Positions 38,658 to 47,934 of a stretch of 64,000 nt of DNA are shown in pieces (position 1 is the stretch's first letter; the number at the start of each line of letters is the position of its first letter). The notes under the pieces are model-generated. The model did not search any database. It saw nothing but the letters and a program-made list of their open reading frames with translations, and was not told the DNA's origin. The position numbers were made by a program, and so were the translations under genes. Source of the stretch: Massilia yuzhufengensis (lineage in GTDB: Bacteria > Pseudomonadota > Gammaproteobacteria > Burkholderiales > Burkholderiaceae_D); the NCBI RefSeq assembly GCF_900112225.1, contig NZ_FOLD01000019.1, forward strand, positions 1 through 64,000, given 5' to 3'.

Positions 38658-39335
38658 ATGCCGTATTCCGAAGGCTACAAGGACCGCGCCCACGCCGGCC
38701 GCCTGCTGGCGCGGCGGCTGCAGCACCATGCCGGTCAGGACGACCCGATCGTGCTGGGCCTGCCGCGCGGCGGCGTGCCGGTGGCCTTCGAAGTGGCGCA
38801 GGCGCTGGGCGCGGAGCTCGACGTGCTGCTGGTGCGCAAGTTGGGCATGCCACACCACGAGGAATACGCCATGGGCGCGATCGGCAGCGGCGGCGTGCGC
38901 GTGCTGCAGGCGGGCGTGCCGGGCCTGATGGGCGTGACGCAGGAACAGGTGGACCAGGTCACCGGGCGCGAAATGCGCGAGCTCGAACGGCGCGACCGCC
39001 TCTACCGGGGCGGCCGCCCGCCCCCGCGGCTGGCGGGCCGCTGCGTGATCCTGGTCGACGACGGCATCGCCACCGGCGCCAGCATGCTGGCCGCGGTGCA
39101 GGTGGTGCGGCGCCACCCGGTGGCGCGGCTGGTGGTGGCGGCGCCGGTCGGCGCGCCCGACACCGTCGGCATGCTGGAACGCGAGGTCGACGAGGTGGTC
39201 TGCCCGCTCGCCCCGCCACGCTTCCATGCGGTGGGACAGTATTACCGCACGTTCGGGCAGACCGGCGATGAAGAAGTGCAGGACCTGCTGGCGCAGGCGT
39301 GGGCCACACCGGCCTCGCCCCGCGGCCGGCACTAA
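38658..39335 (+). CDS. Phosphoribosyltransferase (COG1926 type)
   Basis: 225 residues. The PRPP-binding loop VILVDDGIATGAS (about 127-139) is intact, and GLPRGGVPVAFEVA lies upstream. Enzymes of this predicted family have no settled substrate. They are often found with, or fused to, erythromycin-esterase-like proteins in stress-related clusters, and the same pairing occurs here two genes downstream. The start is the ATG before PYSEGYKDRAHAG, which fits the usual N-terminus. Confidence 0.8.
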   Translation: MPYSEGYKDRAHAGRLLARRLQHHAGQDDPIVLGLPRGGVPVAFEVAQALGAELDVLLVRKLGMPHHEEYAMGAIGSGGVRVLQAGVPGLMGVTQEQVDQVTGREMRELERRDRLYRGGRPPPRLAGRCVILVDDGIATGASMLAAVQVVRRHPVARLVVAAPVGAPDTVGMLEREVDEVVCPLAPPRFHAVGQYYRTFGQTGDEEVQDLLAQAWATPASPRGRH

Positions 39336-39359
39336 CATAACAACAGACAAGGAGCGAGC

Positions 39360-40097
39360 ATGAAACCGATTCCAACCGAGACCGCAACCGATGTTGGCAG
39401 CGTAGGCAAGTGGCTGGGCGCCGCGGCTGCGGGTGCCCTGCTGATGTACCTGCTCGACCCCGAACGCGGCGCCGCGCGCCGGTCGCGCGCCGTGTCCGCC
39501 GTGCGCGATGCGGGGGCCCATGCCGGCGCCTCGGTGGACCATGCCCTGCACAGCGCGGGCGAGGGCCTGGCCCACCTCAAGGACAGCGCGGCCGGCGCCC
39601 TGACGCGCGGCGCCGGCCGCGTGCAGGCGAAGGCCGCGCCGCTGCTCGACCAGGCCGAACGCAGCGCCCGCAATGCGGCCGGACGCATCGAGGAAGGCGC
39701 CGGGCGGGCCAGGGAACGCTTCGGCAGCAGCCGCGAGACCGGCGGGCGCAACAGTTACGAATCGAACGGCCGCTACGCGTCCGACGCGCGCGAAGGCGGC
39801 CTGTCGCAATGGCTGCACGGCCTGGGCGAAAGCCTGGCGGGCCACCGCGCCCGCCCCGACGCCTCCGGCCCGGCCCTGCTGGGCGGCAGCGTGCTGGGCG
39901 TGCTCGGGCTGATGCGCCGCTCGCCCGGCGGCCTGCTGGTCGGCCTGGCCGGGCTGGCCCTCCTGATGCACAGCGCGCGCAACAAACCCTACAAGGTGGG
40001 CGGCCTGGACCTGCCAACGCCGCCGCAGCGCGAGCAGCGCGAGGGGGGCGGCTACCTGCCCCAGCCCGCGCAGCAGGACAGCCAGTACCTGCACTGA
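39360..40097 (+). CDS. Membrane-anchored hypothetical protein
   Basis: 245 residues. A short N-terminal hydrophobic stretch (GKWLGAAAAGALLMYLLDPERG) is followed by about 60 residues of Ala-rich amphipathic helix (HLKDSAAGALTRGAGRVQAKAAPLLDQAERSARN). A Gly/Ser/Arg linker leads to two more hydrophobic stretches (about 175-205) and a Gln/Pro-rich tail. The LLDPERGAARR motif is common near the start of small membrane proteins of unknown function in stress clusters. AAGGAGCGAGC before the ATG is a strong ribosome site. Confidence 0.65.
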   Translation: MKPIPTETATDVGSVGKWLGAAAAGALLMYLLDPERGAARRSRAVSAVRDAGAHAGASVDHALHSAGEGLAHLKDSAAGALTRGAGRVQAKAAPLLDQAERSARNAAGRIEEGAGRARERFGSSRETGGRNSYESNGRYASDAREGGLSQWLHGLGESLAGHRARPDASGPALLGGSVLGVLGLMRRSPGGLLVGLAGLALLMHSARNKPYKVGGLDLPTPPQREQREGGGYLPQPAQQDSQYLH

Positions 40098-40122
40098 CGG
40101 CGCCGGGCAGCGGGAACACGCC

Positions 40123-41469
40123 ATGGCCAGCGCCACCGACCCGGGCAGCGCCACGCTGCGCGCGGCGGCCCACCCGCTCACCGGGGCGGCGTCCGACTAC
40201 GACGCCCTGCTCGAGCTGGTCGGCGACGCGCGCTTCGTGCTGCTGGGCGAGGCCACCCACGGCACCGCCGAGTTCTACGACGAGCGCGCCCGCATCACCC
40301 GCCGCCTGGTCGAGGAAAAAGGCTTCACGGCGGTGGCGGTCGAAGCCGACTGGCCCGACGCCTGGCGCGTCAACCGCTACGTGCGCGGCGAAGGCGCCGA
40401 CCCGGACGGGCGCGCCGCGCTGTCCGGCTTCGAGCGCTTCCCGGCCTGGATGTGGCGCAACACCTCGGTGCTCGCCTTCGTCGAGTGGCTGCGCACCCAC
40501 AACGCCGCCTCCGGGACGGCCAAGGCCGGCTTCTACGGCCTCGACCTGTATAGCCTGTTCACCTCGATCCAGGAAGTGCTGCGCTACCTCGACGACGTCG
40601 ATCCGGCCGCCGCGCAGGAGGCGCGCCAGCGCTACGCCTGCTTCGACCACTACGGCGAAGACGGCCAGCACTACGGCTACGCCACCGGCGTCGGCCTGTC
40701 CGAATCCTGCCAGCAGGGGGTCGATGCGGCGCTGCAGGAACTGCAGCAGCGTGCCCGCGACTACATGCGGGCCGACGGCGCGGCCGGCTCCAGCCCGGAA
40801 GACGCGTTCTTCCACGCGCAGCAGAACGCGCGCCTGGTGAAAAACGCCGAAGAGTATTACCGCACCATGTTCCGCGGCCGCATCTCGTCGTGGAACCTGC
40901 GCGACAGCCACATGGCAGAAACCCTGGACGCGCTCGCGCGCCACCTGTCGCGCGACGGCGCCCCGGCCAGGATCGTGGTGTGGGAACACAACTCGCACAT
41001 CGGCGACGCGCGCGCCACCGAGATCGGGCGCCAGGGCGAATGGAACGTCGGCGAACTGGCGCGCAAGGCCTACGGCGACGACGCCTGCCTGATCGGCTTC
41101 ACCACCTACGACGGACGGGTGACGGCAGCCTCGGAGTGGGATGGGCCAGCGCTGCACAAGCACGTGCGCCCGGGCATGCCCGGCAGCTACGAGCACTTGC
41201 TGCACGGCGTGGGCATCGAGCGCTTCTTCCTGCCGCCGCGCACCCCAGGCGCGGCGCGCGACCTGCTGATGGAAGAACGGCTGGAGCGCGCGATCGGGGT
41301 GCTCTACCTGCCGCGCACCGAGCGCAACAGCCACTATTTCCTGGCCCAGTTGCCGCGCCAGTTCGACGCCGTCATCCACATCGACCGCAGCAGCGCCGTC
41401 ACGCCGCTCGACCCCACCAGCGGCTGGCATTCCGGCGAGCCGCCGGAAACCTACCCGCAAGGCCTGTAG
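40123..41469 (+). CDS. Erythromycin-esterase-family protein
   Basis: 448 residues of the EreA/COG2312 family. Conserved GEATHGTAEFY (about 43-53, catalytic Glu and His), AVEADWPDAWRVNRYV and WEHNSHIGDARATE (second His) are present. True macrolide esterases are a small part of this family. Most members, including those beside phosphoribosyltransferases, have unknown substrates, so resistance should not be inferred. It ends seven bases from the convergent diguanylate cyclase gene. Confidence 0.85.
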   Translation: MASATDPGSATLRAAAHPLTGAASDYDALLELVGDARFVLLGEATHGTAEFYDERARITRRLVEEKGFTAVAVEADWPDAWRVNRYVRGEGADPDGRAALSGFERFPAWMWRNTSVLAFVEWLRTHNAASGTAKAGFYGLDLYSLFTSIQEVLRYLDDVDPAAAQEARQRYACFDHYGEDGQHYGYATGVGLSESCQQGVDAALQELQQRARDYMRADGAAGSSPEDAFFHAQQNARLVKNAEEYYRTMFRGRISSWNLRDSHMAETLDALARHLSRDGAPARIVVWEHNSHIGDARATEIGRQGEWNVGELARKAYGDDACLIGFTTYDGRVTAASEWDGPALHKHVRPGMPGSYEHLLHGVGIERFFLPPRTPGAARDLLMEERLERAIGVLYLPRTERNSHYFLAQLPRQFDAVIHIDRSSAVTPLDPTSGWHSGEPPETYPQGL

Positions 41470-41476
41470 ACGCGCT

Positions 41477-43462
41477 TCAGCCTTCGAAGAACGCGAAGCC
41501 GTCGCGCCCCTGCCCCTTGGCGGCATACAGCGCGCTGTCGGCCGCCGCCAGCAGCTGTTCCTGCTCCAGGCGCGGCTGCGACAGGGCCAGGCCGACGCTG
41601 GTCGAGGCCTGCACCAGCCCGGCGCTGGTACGGAAAGGCACGCGCATCGCCTCGACGATCTTTCCGGCCAGCCGCTCGGCCTCGGCGCGGGTGCCGATTT
41701 CTTCGAAAATGACCACGAACTCGTCGCCCGACAGCCGCGCCGGCGTGTCGGTCGCGCGCACGCCCACCGTCAGGCGCCGCGCGAACTCCTTCAGCACCTC
41801 GTCGCCCACGCCGTGGCCGTGGCTGTCGTTGATGCGCTTGAAGTGGTCGATGTCGAGGTAGGCCAGCCCGAGCGGCTTGCTGCTGCGGCGCGCGCGGTCG
41901 AGCGCGTGGTGCAGGGTTTCGCCGAACATGCGGCGGTTGGCGATGCCGGTCAGGGTGTCGACCCGCGCCAGCTGCTGCAGCTGTTCCTCGACCTCCTTCA
42001 CGTGGGTCATGTCGTGCACCAGCGAATACACGCCAGCCACGCTGCCGTCGGGCTGGTGGTCGGGGATGTAGGTGGCCTGCAGGATGCGCGGGTCGCCCCG
42101 CACCGGGATCCGCACTTCGTGGGTTACCGAGTGCCCGCCGAAGGCCTGTTCCAGGTAGGGATAAATGTCGGCCGCGGTCTCCTCGCCCAGTACCTTTGCG
42201 ATCGGCATGCCCGCCAGCGCGGCGGCGGTCACGCCGAACCATTTGTCGTAGGTGGCGTTCCCGAAGCAGAAACAGTGCTCGCGGTCGATGTAGGAGATGA
42301 GTACCGGCAGGTTGTCGGTGATGAGCTGGAGCCGCTTTTCGCTGGCGGCGCGCTCGCGTTCGGACTGTTCGCGCTCGGCCATCAGCGCATGGAAGGCGCG
42401 CCCCAGTTCGCCGATTTCATCCCTGCGGCCGTCGCGCAGCACCTCGATGCCGGCATCGTCGGCGCGGATCGCGGCCACGTTGTCGCGCAGCGACTGCAGC
42501 GGCGCCAGCAGCTGGAACACCAGCACCCAGGCCAGCAGGCCGGCCGCCAGCGCCAGGCCACCGGCGCTGAAGAAGGCGTTGCGGCGCATCGCGTCCAGCG
42601 GCGCGAAGGCTTCGGCGGTAGGAAAGCGGGCGGCCAGGATCCAGTTGGTGGCGCGCAGGCGCTTGTAGGCATAGATCGAGTCGCTGCCATCCTTGCTGCG
42701 CGCCTCCAGCCAGCCTTCGAAACCGGCCAGGGCGCGTTCGGTGCCGACATTGACGCCCGGGGTGGCGCCGACATGCTGGAACAATCGGGTTTCGTCCGGG
42801 TGGTCGATGATCACGCCTTCGGCGGTCATCAGGAACAGGTAGCCGGTCTTGCCTGGCTTGAGGTTGCTGATCTGGCGCAGGAAACCGGAGCGCCGCAGGT
42901 CGACGCTGGCGGTGACCACGGCCACCACCTTCTTCGTCTGGTCGAGCACCGGTGCGCTGAAGATCACGATGTGGTTGCCGGTCAGGCGGCTGCGGATGGG
43001 GCGCGAGATGGCCGCCTTGCGGGTCTCGAGGGTGCGCTCGAAGTAATCGGTGCCGCGCGCGTTCAGCGCCGCCGGCCCGGGCAGCTCGCGCAGCGACAGC
43101 CGCAGGTCGCCCTTGCCGTCGAAGACGACGATGTTCAGGTATTCGTCGGCGCCCCACAGCCTGACCTGGCCGGTCAGGAAGGGTCGCATGGCTTGCCAGT
43201 CGGTACGCATCCCCGGCGGGATGCCGGTGGCGAGCGCATTGACCTGGGCCAGGCGCTCGACCAGGCGGTCATCCATGAACGAAGCGGCGCCCGACAGCAG
43301 GGTGTACTGCTGGTCGCCGATCACCGCTTTCATGCCGCGCTCGGCGACGGCGAGCGTCGACAGCGTGACGAGCAGGGTTGCGGCGAACACGAGCACGGCC
43401 GCCACCGAGGCGAGCCGCAGCTTGAGGTTGCCTGAGGCAAGGCGTGGAGCTGATGTGGTCAT
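41477..43462 (-). CDS. Membrane diguanylate cyclase (dCache-HAMP-PAS-GGDEF)
   Basis: 661 residues. TM helix (about 15-38), periplasmic dCache-type domain (about 40-280), second TM (about 287-310), HAMP, PAS (about 375-490) and GGDEF (about 500-660). The active-site loop is SGDEF instead of GGDEF, a variant that is often active. An RxxD inhibitory site (RATD) sits five residues upstream, so product feedback is likely. Makes c-di-GMP. The ATG before TTSAPRLASG was chosen over an earlier in-frame one because the hydrophobic helix then follows a short N-terminus. Confidence 0.88.
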   Translation of the reverse strand: MTTSAPRLASGNLKLRLASVAAVLVFAATLLVTLSTLAVAERGMKAVIGDQQYTLLSGAASFMDDRLVERLAQVNALATGIPPGMRTDWQAMRPFLTGQVRLWGADEYLNIVVFDGKGDLRLSLRELPGPAALNARGTDYFERTLETRKAAISRPIRSRLTGNHIVIFSAPVLDQTKKVVAVVTASVDLRRSGFLRQISNLKPGKTGYLFLMTAEGVIIDHPDETRLFQHVGATPGVNVGTERALAGFEGWLEARSKDGSDSIYAYKRLRATNWILAARFPTAEAFAPLDAMRRNAFFSAGGLALAAGLLAWVLVFQLLAPLQSLRDNVAAIRADDAGIEVLRDGRRDEIGELGRAFHALMAEREQSERERAASEKRLQLITDNLPVLISYIDREHCFCFGNATYDKWFGVTAAALAGMPIAKVLGEETAADIYPYLEQAFGGHSVTHEVRIPVRGDPRILQATYIPDHQPDGSVAGVYSLVHDMTHVKEVEEQLQQLARVDTLTGIANRRMFGETLHHALDRARRSSKPLGLAYLDIDHFKRINDSHGHGVGDEVLKEFARRLTVGVRATDTPARLSGDEFVVIFEEIGTRAEAERLAGKIVEAMRVPFRTSAGLVQASTSVGLALSQPRLEQEQLLAAADSALYAAKGQGRDGFAFFEG

Positions 43463-43610
43463 GAATTGACGGAACTGATCAGCAGGATGACAAAGTATTA
43501 CATAATATACTCCCACTCACCGCCTGATTCTGCAAAGCAAACAACATTATTGTTGAGTCCGCGCGATTCGATTAGCATGGCGGTTTCCCCGCTCACCGAC
43601 AGGCCCTCCC

Positions 43611-44090
43611 ATGAGTTCTTATACGCTGCAGATCAACGGCAAGGCGCTGGCCGTCGACGTCGAACCCGACACGCCCCTGCTGTGGGCGCTGCGCGACACG
43701 CTCGGCCTGGTCGGCACCAAGTACGGCTGCGGCCTGGGCCAGTGCGGCGCCTGCACCGTGCACATCGACGGCGTGCCGGCGCGCTCCTGCGTCACGCCGG
43801 TGGCGAGCGTGGGCAAGCAGAAGATCACCACCATCGAAGGCCTGGACGCGAAGGCCCAGCACCCGCTGCAACAGGCCTGGCAGGAACTCGACGTGCCCCA
43901 GTGCGGCTACTGCCAGTCGGGCCAGATCATGACTGCCTGCCACCTGCTCAAGCAGCACCCGAAGCCGACCGACGCCCAGATCGACGAAGCGATGGCGGGC
44001 AACCTGTGCCGCTGCGCCACCTACACCCGCATCCGCGCCGGCATCCACCGCGCCGCCGCGATCGCCGCCACCGGAAAGGACAGGAAATGA
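43611..44090 (+). CDS. iorA: (2Fe-2S) subunit of an IorAB-type molybdenum hydroxylase
   Basis: 159 residues with two [2Fe-2S] sites: YGCGLGQCGACTVHIDG (plant-ferredoxin type) and CGYCQSGQIMTACH plus NLCRCATY (helical domain). This is the small subunit of isoquinoline 1-oxidoreductase/aldehyde-oxidase-like enzymes. It overlaps the large subunit gene by ATGA. The space before it, shared with the divergent cyclase gene, holds an AT-rich TATAAT-like segment and a CAACA/TGTTG inverted repeat (43542-43555). Confidence 0.9.
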   Translation: MSSYTLQINGKALAVDVEPDTPLLWALRDTLGLVGTKYGCGLGQCGACTVHIDGVPARSCVTPVASVGKQKITTIEGLDAKAQHPLQQAWQELDVPQCGYCQSGQIMTACHLLKQHPKPTDAQIDEAMAGNLCRCATYTRIRAGIHRAAAIAATGKDRK

Positions 44091-46327
44091 GCGCCCCACT
44101 CTCCGCTTCGCGCCGCGGCTTCCTGCGCACCAGCGCCGTCACCGGCGCCTTCATGCTGGGCATGTCGGCCGACGGCGCGCTGGCCGCTACCGCACGCGCG
44201 GCCGGCAGCCCTTCCCCGGACTTCGTCCCGAACGCCTTCATCCGCATCGGCCGCGACGGCCGCGTGACCCTGATTTCCAAGCAGCCGGAAATCGGCCAGG
44301 GCATCAAGACCTCGCTGCCGATGGTAATCGCGGAAGAACTGGAAGTGGCGTGGAAGGACGTGCGCGTCGTCCAGGGCGACCTCGATACGGCGCTGTATGG
44401 ACCGCAAGGAGCGGGCGGCTCGAGCTCGACCCCGAACAACTACGAGAACTTCCACCGCCTGGGCGCCACCGCGCGCACGATGCTGGTGCAGGCCGCGGCC
44501 AATGCCTGGAAAGTGCCGGCGGCCGAGTGCACGGCCGCGAACGGCGCCGTCATCCACGGTCCGAGCAAACGGCGGCTCGGCTACGGCGCGCTGGCCGAAG
44601 CCGCATCGAAGCTGCCGGTGCCGGACCCGGCCCAGGTGGTGCTGAAAGACCCCGCCACCTTCACCCTGCTGGGCACCCGCGTCGGCGGCGTCGACAACGC
44701 GGCCATCGTCGCCGGCCGCCCGCTGTTCGGCATTGACGTGCGCCTGCCGGGCATGCTGTACGCGGTGTACGCCAAGTGCCCGGTCTTTGGCGGCAAGCCG
44801 GTGAGCGCCAACCTGGACGCCGTCAAGGCGATGCCGGGCGTGAAGGACGCCTTCCTCATCGAAGGCACGGCCAACCTGAACGGCCTGCGCCCGGGCGTGG
44901 CGATCGTCGCCACCTCGACCTGGGCCGCGCTGCGCGCGCGCCGTTCACTGGAAGTGGTGTGGGACGAAGGCGAAGGCGCCGGCCACAGCTGGGCCGGCTT
45001 CTCCGCCCAGGCCCAGGCCGCGTCGAAGAAGGCGGGCGCCGCCACCGTGCGCAAGGACGGCGACGTGCCGGCCGCGCTGGCCGGCGCGGCCAAGGTGGTG
45101 GAAGCGGCCTACAGCTATCCCTTCATCTCGCACGCGAGCATGGAGCCGCAGAACTGCACCGCCCTGTTCAAGCCGGAAGACGGTTCGCTCGAACTGTGGG
45201 CGCCAACCCAGAACCCGGGCGCCGGCCAGGCGCTGGTGACCACCACCTTCGGCATCCCGAAGGAAAAGATCACCCTGCACATCATCCGCAGCGGCGGCGG
45301 CTTCGGCCGGCGCCTGAGTTCGGACTTCATCGTCGAAGCCACCGCCATCGCCCGCAAGGTGGCGGCGCCGGTCAAGCTGACCTGGACCCGCGAAGACGAC
45401 CTGCAGCACGACCACTTCCGCCCGGGCGGCTTCCACTTCCTGCGCGGCGGCGTCGATGCGGCCGGCAAGGCGGTCGCCTGGCACAACCACTTCGTGAGCT
45501 TCGCCAACCGGGTCGAACGCGACGGCAAGAGCGTGCTCGCCGCGGGCAGCGGCGGCAGCCTGGCCGCCGATGAATTCCCGGGCCGCTGGCTCGCCAACTG
45601 CCAGGTCGAACAGACCAACCTGGAATGCCGCATCCCGATGGGCCCATGGCGGGCGCCGGGCAGCTGCGTGTTCGCGTGGGTGCTGCACAGCTTCATCGAC
45701 GAGCTGGCCCACGCGGCCGGGCGCGATCCACTGGCCTTCCGCATGGAGCTGCTGGGCGACCGGGACCTGGTGCCGGCCAGCACCGAACGCGGCCTGCCCT
45801 ACGACGTCAAGCGCATGCGCAACGTGCTGCGTGAGGTGGCCGAGCGCGCCGGCTGGGGCAAGAAAACCTTCCCGCGCGGCCAGGGCCAGGGCATCGCCTT
45901 CCATTTCAGCCACCGCGGCTATGTGGCCCAGGTGGCCGAGGTGACGGTGTCGCGCGACGGCAAGCTGAAAGTCGATCGGGTGGTGGTGGCGGCCGACGTG
46001 GGCGCGCAGATCGTGAACCTGTCGGGCGCCGAGAACCAGGTCGAAGGCTCGGTGATCGACGGCTTGTCGACCATGATGTTCCCGGAGCTGACCCTGGACA
46101 AGGGGCGCATCGTGCAAAGCAATTTCCACGATTACGGGCTGCTGCGCATGCCGGACACGCCGACGAAGATCGAAACGCACTTCATCAAGACCGCCAACCC
46201 GGTGACCGGCCTGGGCGAACCCGCCCTGCCGCCGCTGGCCCCGGCAGTGTGCAATGCGATCTTCGCCGCAACGGGCAAGCGGGTGCGCCAGCTGCCGCTC
46301 AGCAAAACCGACTTGAGCTGGAGCTGA
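44087..46327 (+). CDS. iorB: Molybdopterin-binding subunit of an IorAB-type hydroxylase
   Basis: 746 residues. A twin-arginine signal (SRRGFLRTSAVTGAFMLG) indicates export of the folded enzyme to the periplasm. The xanthine-dehydrogenase fold shows EIGQGIKTSLPM, SGGGFGRRLSSDF, PMGPWRAPG and the catalytic GLGEPALPPLAP. It lacks a FAD subunit, as expected for the IorAB group. Substrates of such enzymes are N-heterocycles or aldehydes; the actual one is unknown. No MoCo maturation (XdhC-like) gene lies next to it. Confidence 0.9.
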   Translation: MSAPLSASRRGFLRTSAVTGAFMLGMSADGALAATARAAGSPSPDFVPNAFIRIGRDGRVTLISKQPEIGQGIKTSLPMVIAEELEVAWKDVRVVQGDLDTALYGPQGAGGSSSTPNNYENFHRLGATARTMLVQAAANAWKVPAAECTAANGAVIHGPSKRRLGYGALAEAASKLPVPDPAQVVLKDPATFTLLGTRVGGVDNAAIVAGRPLFGIDVRLPGMLYAVYAKCPVFGGKPVSANLDAVKAMPGVKDAFLIEGTANLNGLRPGVAIVATSTWAALRARRSLEVVWDEGEGAGHSWAGFSAQAQAASKKAGAATVRKDGDVPAALAGAAKVVEAAYSYPFISHASMEPQNCTALFKPEDGSLELWAPTQNPGAGQALVTTTFGIPKEKITLHIIRSGGGFGRRLSSDFIVEATAIARKVAAPVKLTWTREDDLQHDHFRPGGFHFLRGGVDAAGKAVAWHNHFVSFANRVERDGKSVLAAGSGGSLAADEFPGRWLANCQVEQTNLECRIPMGPWRAPGSCVFAWVLHSFIDELAHAAGRDPLAFRMELLGDRDLVPASTERGLPYDVKRMRNVLREVAERAGWGKKTFPRGQGQGIAFHFSHRGYVAQVAEVTVSRDGKLKVDRVVVAADVGAQIVNLSGAENQVEGSVIDGLSTMMFPELTLDKGRIVQSNFHDYGLLRMPDTPTKIETHFIKTANPVTGLGEPALPPLAPAVCNAIFAATGKRVRQLPLSKTDLSWS

Positions 46328-46337
46328 TGCCGTCAAG

Positions 46338-46357
46338 CGGGCGGCCCGCGCCGCCCG
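46338..46357. terminator. Bidirectional hairpin after iorB
   Basis: A 7-bp GC stem CGGGCGG/CCGCCCG with a 6-base loop lies between the convergent iorB and the next minus-strand gene. There is no U-run, so its strength is uncertain. Confidence 0.5.
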
Positions 46358-46363
46358 TTCGCA

Positions 46364-46687
46364 TCAATGCCGGTGGGCCGGATCGTTATCCTTGCCACCG
46401 TGGTAGTCGAGGATCTCGGCAGCACGTTGCAGCTGCGCTTCATCGCCGGTGATGGTGACGACACACTTGCCGATTTCCAGCCCCGGGGCGAACACATCCT
46501 TGTAGTCGGTGCCGCCCTTGGCATGCGGCGAATCGCCGACCGTAAAATTGGCCTCGGAAGGCCCGGCCTCGTCGCCGGTGTGGGTAATGTCGATCCCTTC
46601 CCGGTCGAAGCCGGCATCCAGCAAGGCCTGGCGCGCCCGTTCGGCGTCCTCGAAGTTCTCGATCACTCGGACGATCTGCTTGTTCAT
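46364..46687 (-). CDS. Hypothetical stress-type protein
   Basis: 107 residues. The N-terminus KQIVRVIENFEDAERARQALLDAGFDREGIDI and the ending EIGKCVVTITGDEAQLQRAAEILDYHG look like the small alpha/beta fold seen in general-stress proteins such as YflT. An acidic central loop separates the halves. It ends with a His-rich tail (DPAHRH). No transmembrane or signal segment. Function unknown. Confidence 0.7.
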   Translation of the reverse strand: MNKQIVRVIENFEDAERARQALLDAGFDREGIDITHTGDEAGPSEANFTVGDSPHAKGGTDYKDVFAPGLEIGKCVVTITGDEAQLQRAAEILDYHGGKDNDPAHRH

Positions 46688-46752
46688 GGTGCCTCCCCAT
46701 CGATTCCAGTGGAAGCCACCGTACCAGAAATGCCCACCCCCCGGCGCTCACC

Positions 46753-46788
46753 CAACTTCGGGGTCAGGTCTGACATTTGGACACGAGC
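46753..46788 (+). repeat. Left 36-bp inverted repeat (REP-like)
   Basis: Starts CAACTTCGGGGTCAGG and ends GGACACGAGC. It is the exact reverse complement of 47935-47970. From memory, GGGGTCAGGTCTGACATTTGG-type sequences are frequent in Oxalobacteraceae near RAYT-type transposases, but this needs a genome search. Confidence 0.85.
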
Positions 46789-46875
46789 TCGACCGTGGGA
46801 TTGCGGATTTTATTTGCGCAAGCCGGGACGCCACTGGAATCGATCCTGGGCTGCCACCGCAGCTCAGGCAGTGCA

Positions 46876-46905
46876 GAGCTCGTGTCCAAAAACCAGACCT
46901 CAAAG
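46876..46905 (-). repeat. Internal, diverged copy of the inverted repeat
   Basis: GAGCTCGTGTCCAAA followed by AACCAGACCTCAAAG. It matches the reverse complement of the left repeat through the first 15 bases and again in the CAGACCT block. It pairs with the left repeat to form a REPIN-like hairpin about 150 bases long. Confidence 0.65.
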
Positions 46906-46922
46906 GGAAAGGTAGAAGGTCC

Positions 46923-47405
46923 TTAGCTTTCCACCAGCCTGAGCAGGAAACGCCTTTCGCCAGCGGTTTCCTCGCGCACGATGCGAAAAACGGCGGATTT
47001 CGCCGACAGCGGCTGTGCAGCCGGCGCAGGCGCGAAGTCGCCATTGCTACGGCTATGCGCCGTGTAGTGGATTAGCTGGCCATGCTGTAGGAAGGCAATC
47101 GACATCTCGCCATCGTCGGTCGATTCGAACGGCACCAGGCGAACACATTCATCGGCCTGGATGCGCAATGCGCGGCACACCTCGGACCGTGGCGTGTAGG
47201 GATCGAACAGGTAGACCTGGTCCCACGTGAACGGCGTGGCGTCCGCAAGTTGCATCGTCCCGGTCTTGCTCTCCCGCACCAACTCGCGGATGGCAGGACT
47301 GATGCCGGAGCCGCGCGAGCATGCGCTGCCGACCAAGATGATGGCGGCGGCGACAGCGGCGTGGCGTCTTGCCTTCAATGCGAGCATGTCGCATGATAAT
47401 GCCAC
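46923..47405 (-). CDS. Putative lipoprotein inside the inverted-repeat segment
   Basis: 160 residues with a hydrophobic N-terminus ending in a lipobox (LVGSAC), so it is probably an outer- or inner-membrane lipoprotein. The mature part has no family I recognise; it includes TPFTWDQVYLFDPYTPR and a C-terminal FRIVREETAGERRFLLRLVES. A GTG start with AAGG six bases upstream was preferred; an ATG six codons later would also leave the lipobox intact. Base composition is slightly less GC-biased than surrounding operons. Confidence 0.6.
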   Translation of the reverse strand: MALSCDMLALKARRHAAVAAAIILVGSACSRGSGISPAIRELVRESKTGTMQLADATPFTWDQVYLFDPYTPRSEVCRALRIQADECVRLVPFESTDDGEMSIAFLQHGQLIHYTAHSRSNGDFAPAPAAQPLSAKSAVFRIVREETAGERRFLLRLVES

Positions 47406-47427
47406 GATGACCTTGCACCATGGCGCG

Positions 47428-47895
47428 CTACGGTGCTGTTACCTTGCCCAGCTGCCCGGTGAGATAGGTGGACTGCTGCTCATACACCGACTTCAGCTGC
47501 CCGACGCGTGCCCGCAGGCGCGCGCCATGGCGGCATTCTGCCTCAGGGCCCTTGATGTCACCGCGCTGCGACGCATTCAGCAAGCCGCGCAATTCCTGCG
47601 TTAGCTTGCCGATCTTGCGCTCGAAGTCGGCATTCGGCTTGGACCGCAGCAGTGCCCGGAAGAATGCGGCGCGTTCCTGCTCGCTCCATCTTGCCCTGGC
47701 GGCGGCTGCGCGCATGCCGGCCTCCAGGCTGGCCTGTTGCTGGTCCATCGCTGCGCTTACTGAAGCCAGCAGTGCCTTTGTCTGCGCCACTGCCTCGACG
47801 TTCGCCCTAGCTGGCGGGCAATCGGCAGCGCTCTGGCCCGATGCGGGCCGGGCGAGCGCCAGGATGACGAGGAATACCAGCGTGGTTTTCAGCAT
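47428..47895 (-). CDS. Small secreted protein inside the inverted-repeat segment
   Basis: 155 residues with a signal peptide (MLKTTLVFLVILALARPASG, cleavage likely after ASG or GQS). The rest is predicted helical and Ala/Arg/Gln rich (ASVSAAMDQQQASLEAGM, ERKIGKLTQELRGLLNAS). I do not recognise a family. It precedes the lipoprotein gene on the same strand by 22 bases, so the two may be co-transcribed. Confidence 0.6.
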   Translation of the reverse strand: MLKTTLVFLVILALARPASGQSAADCPPARANVEAVAQTKALLASVSAAMDQQQASLEAGMRAAAARARWSEQERAAFFRALLRSKPNADFERKIGKLTQELRGLLNASQRGDIKGPEAECRHGARLRARVGQLKSVYEQQSTYLTGQLGKVTAP

Positions 47896-47934
47896 GGAAA
47901 ATCAGATGATGGCGCTGCACATGCCTACAGCCGG

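Noticed and set aside
40123-41469. Macrolide resistance by the erythromycin-esterase-family protein
   Set aside because: Most members of the family are not macrolide esterases and the neighbours point to a stress role; resistance is not supported by sequence alone.
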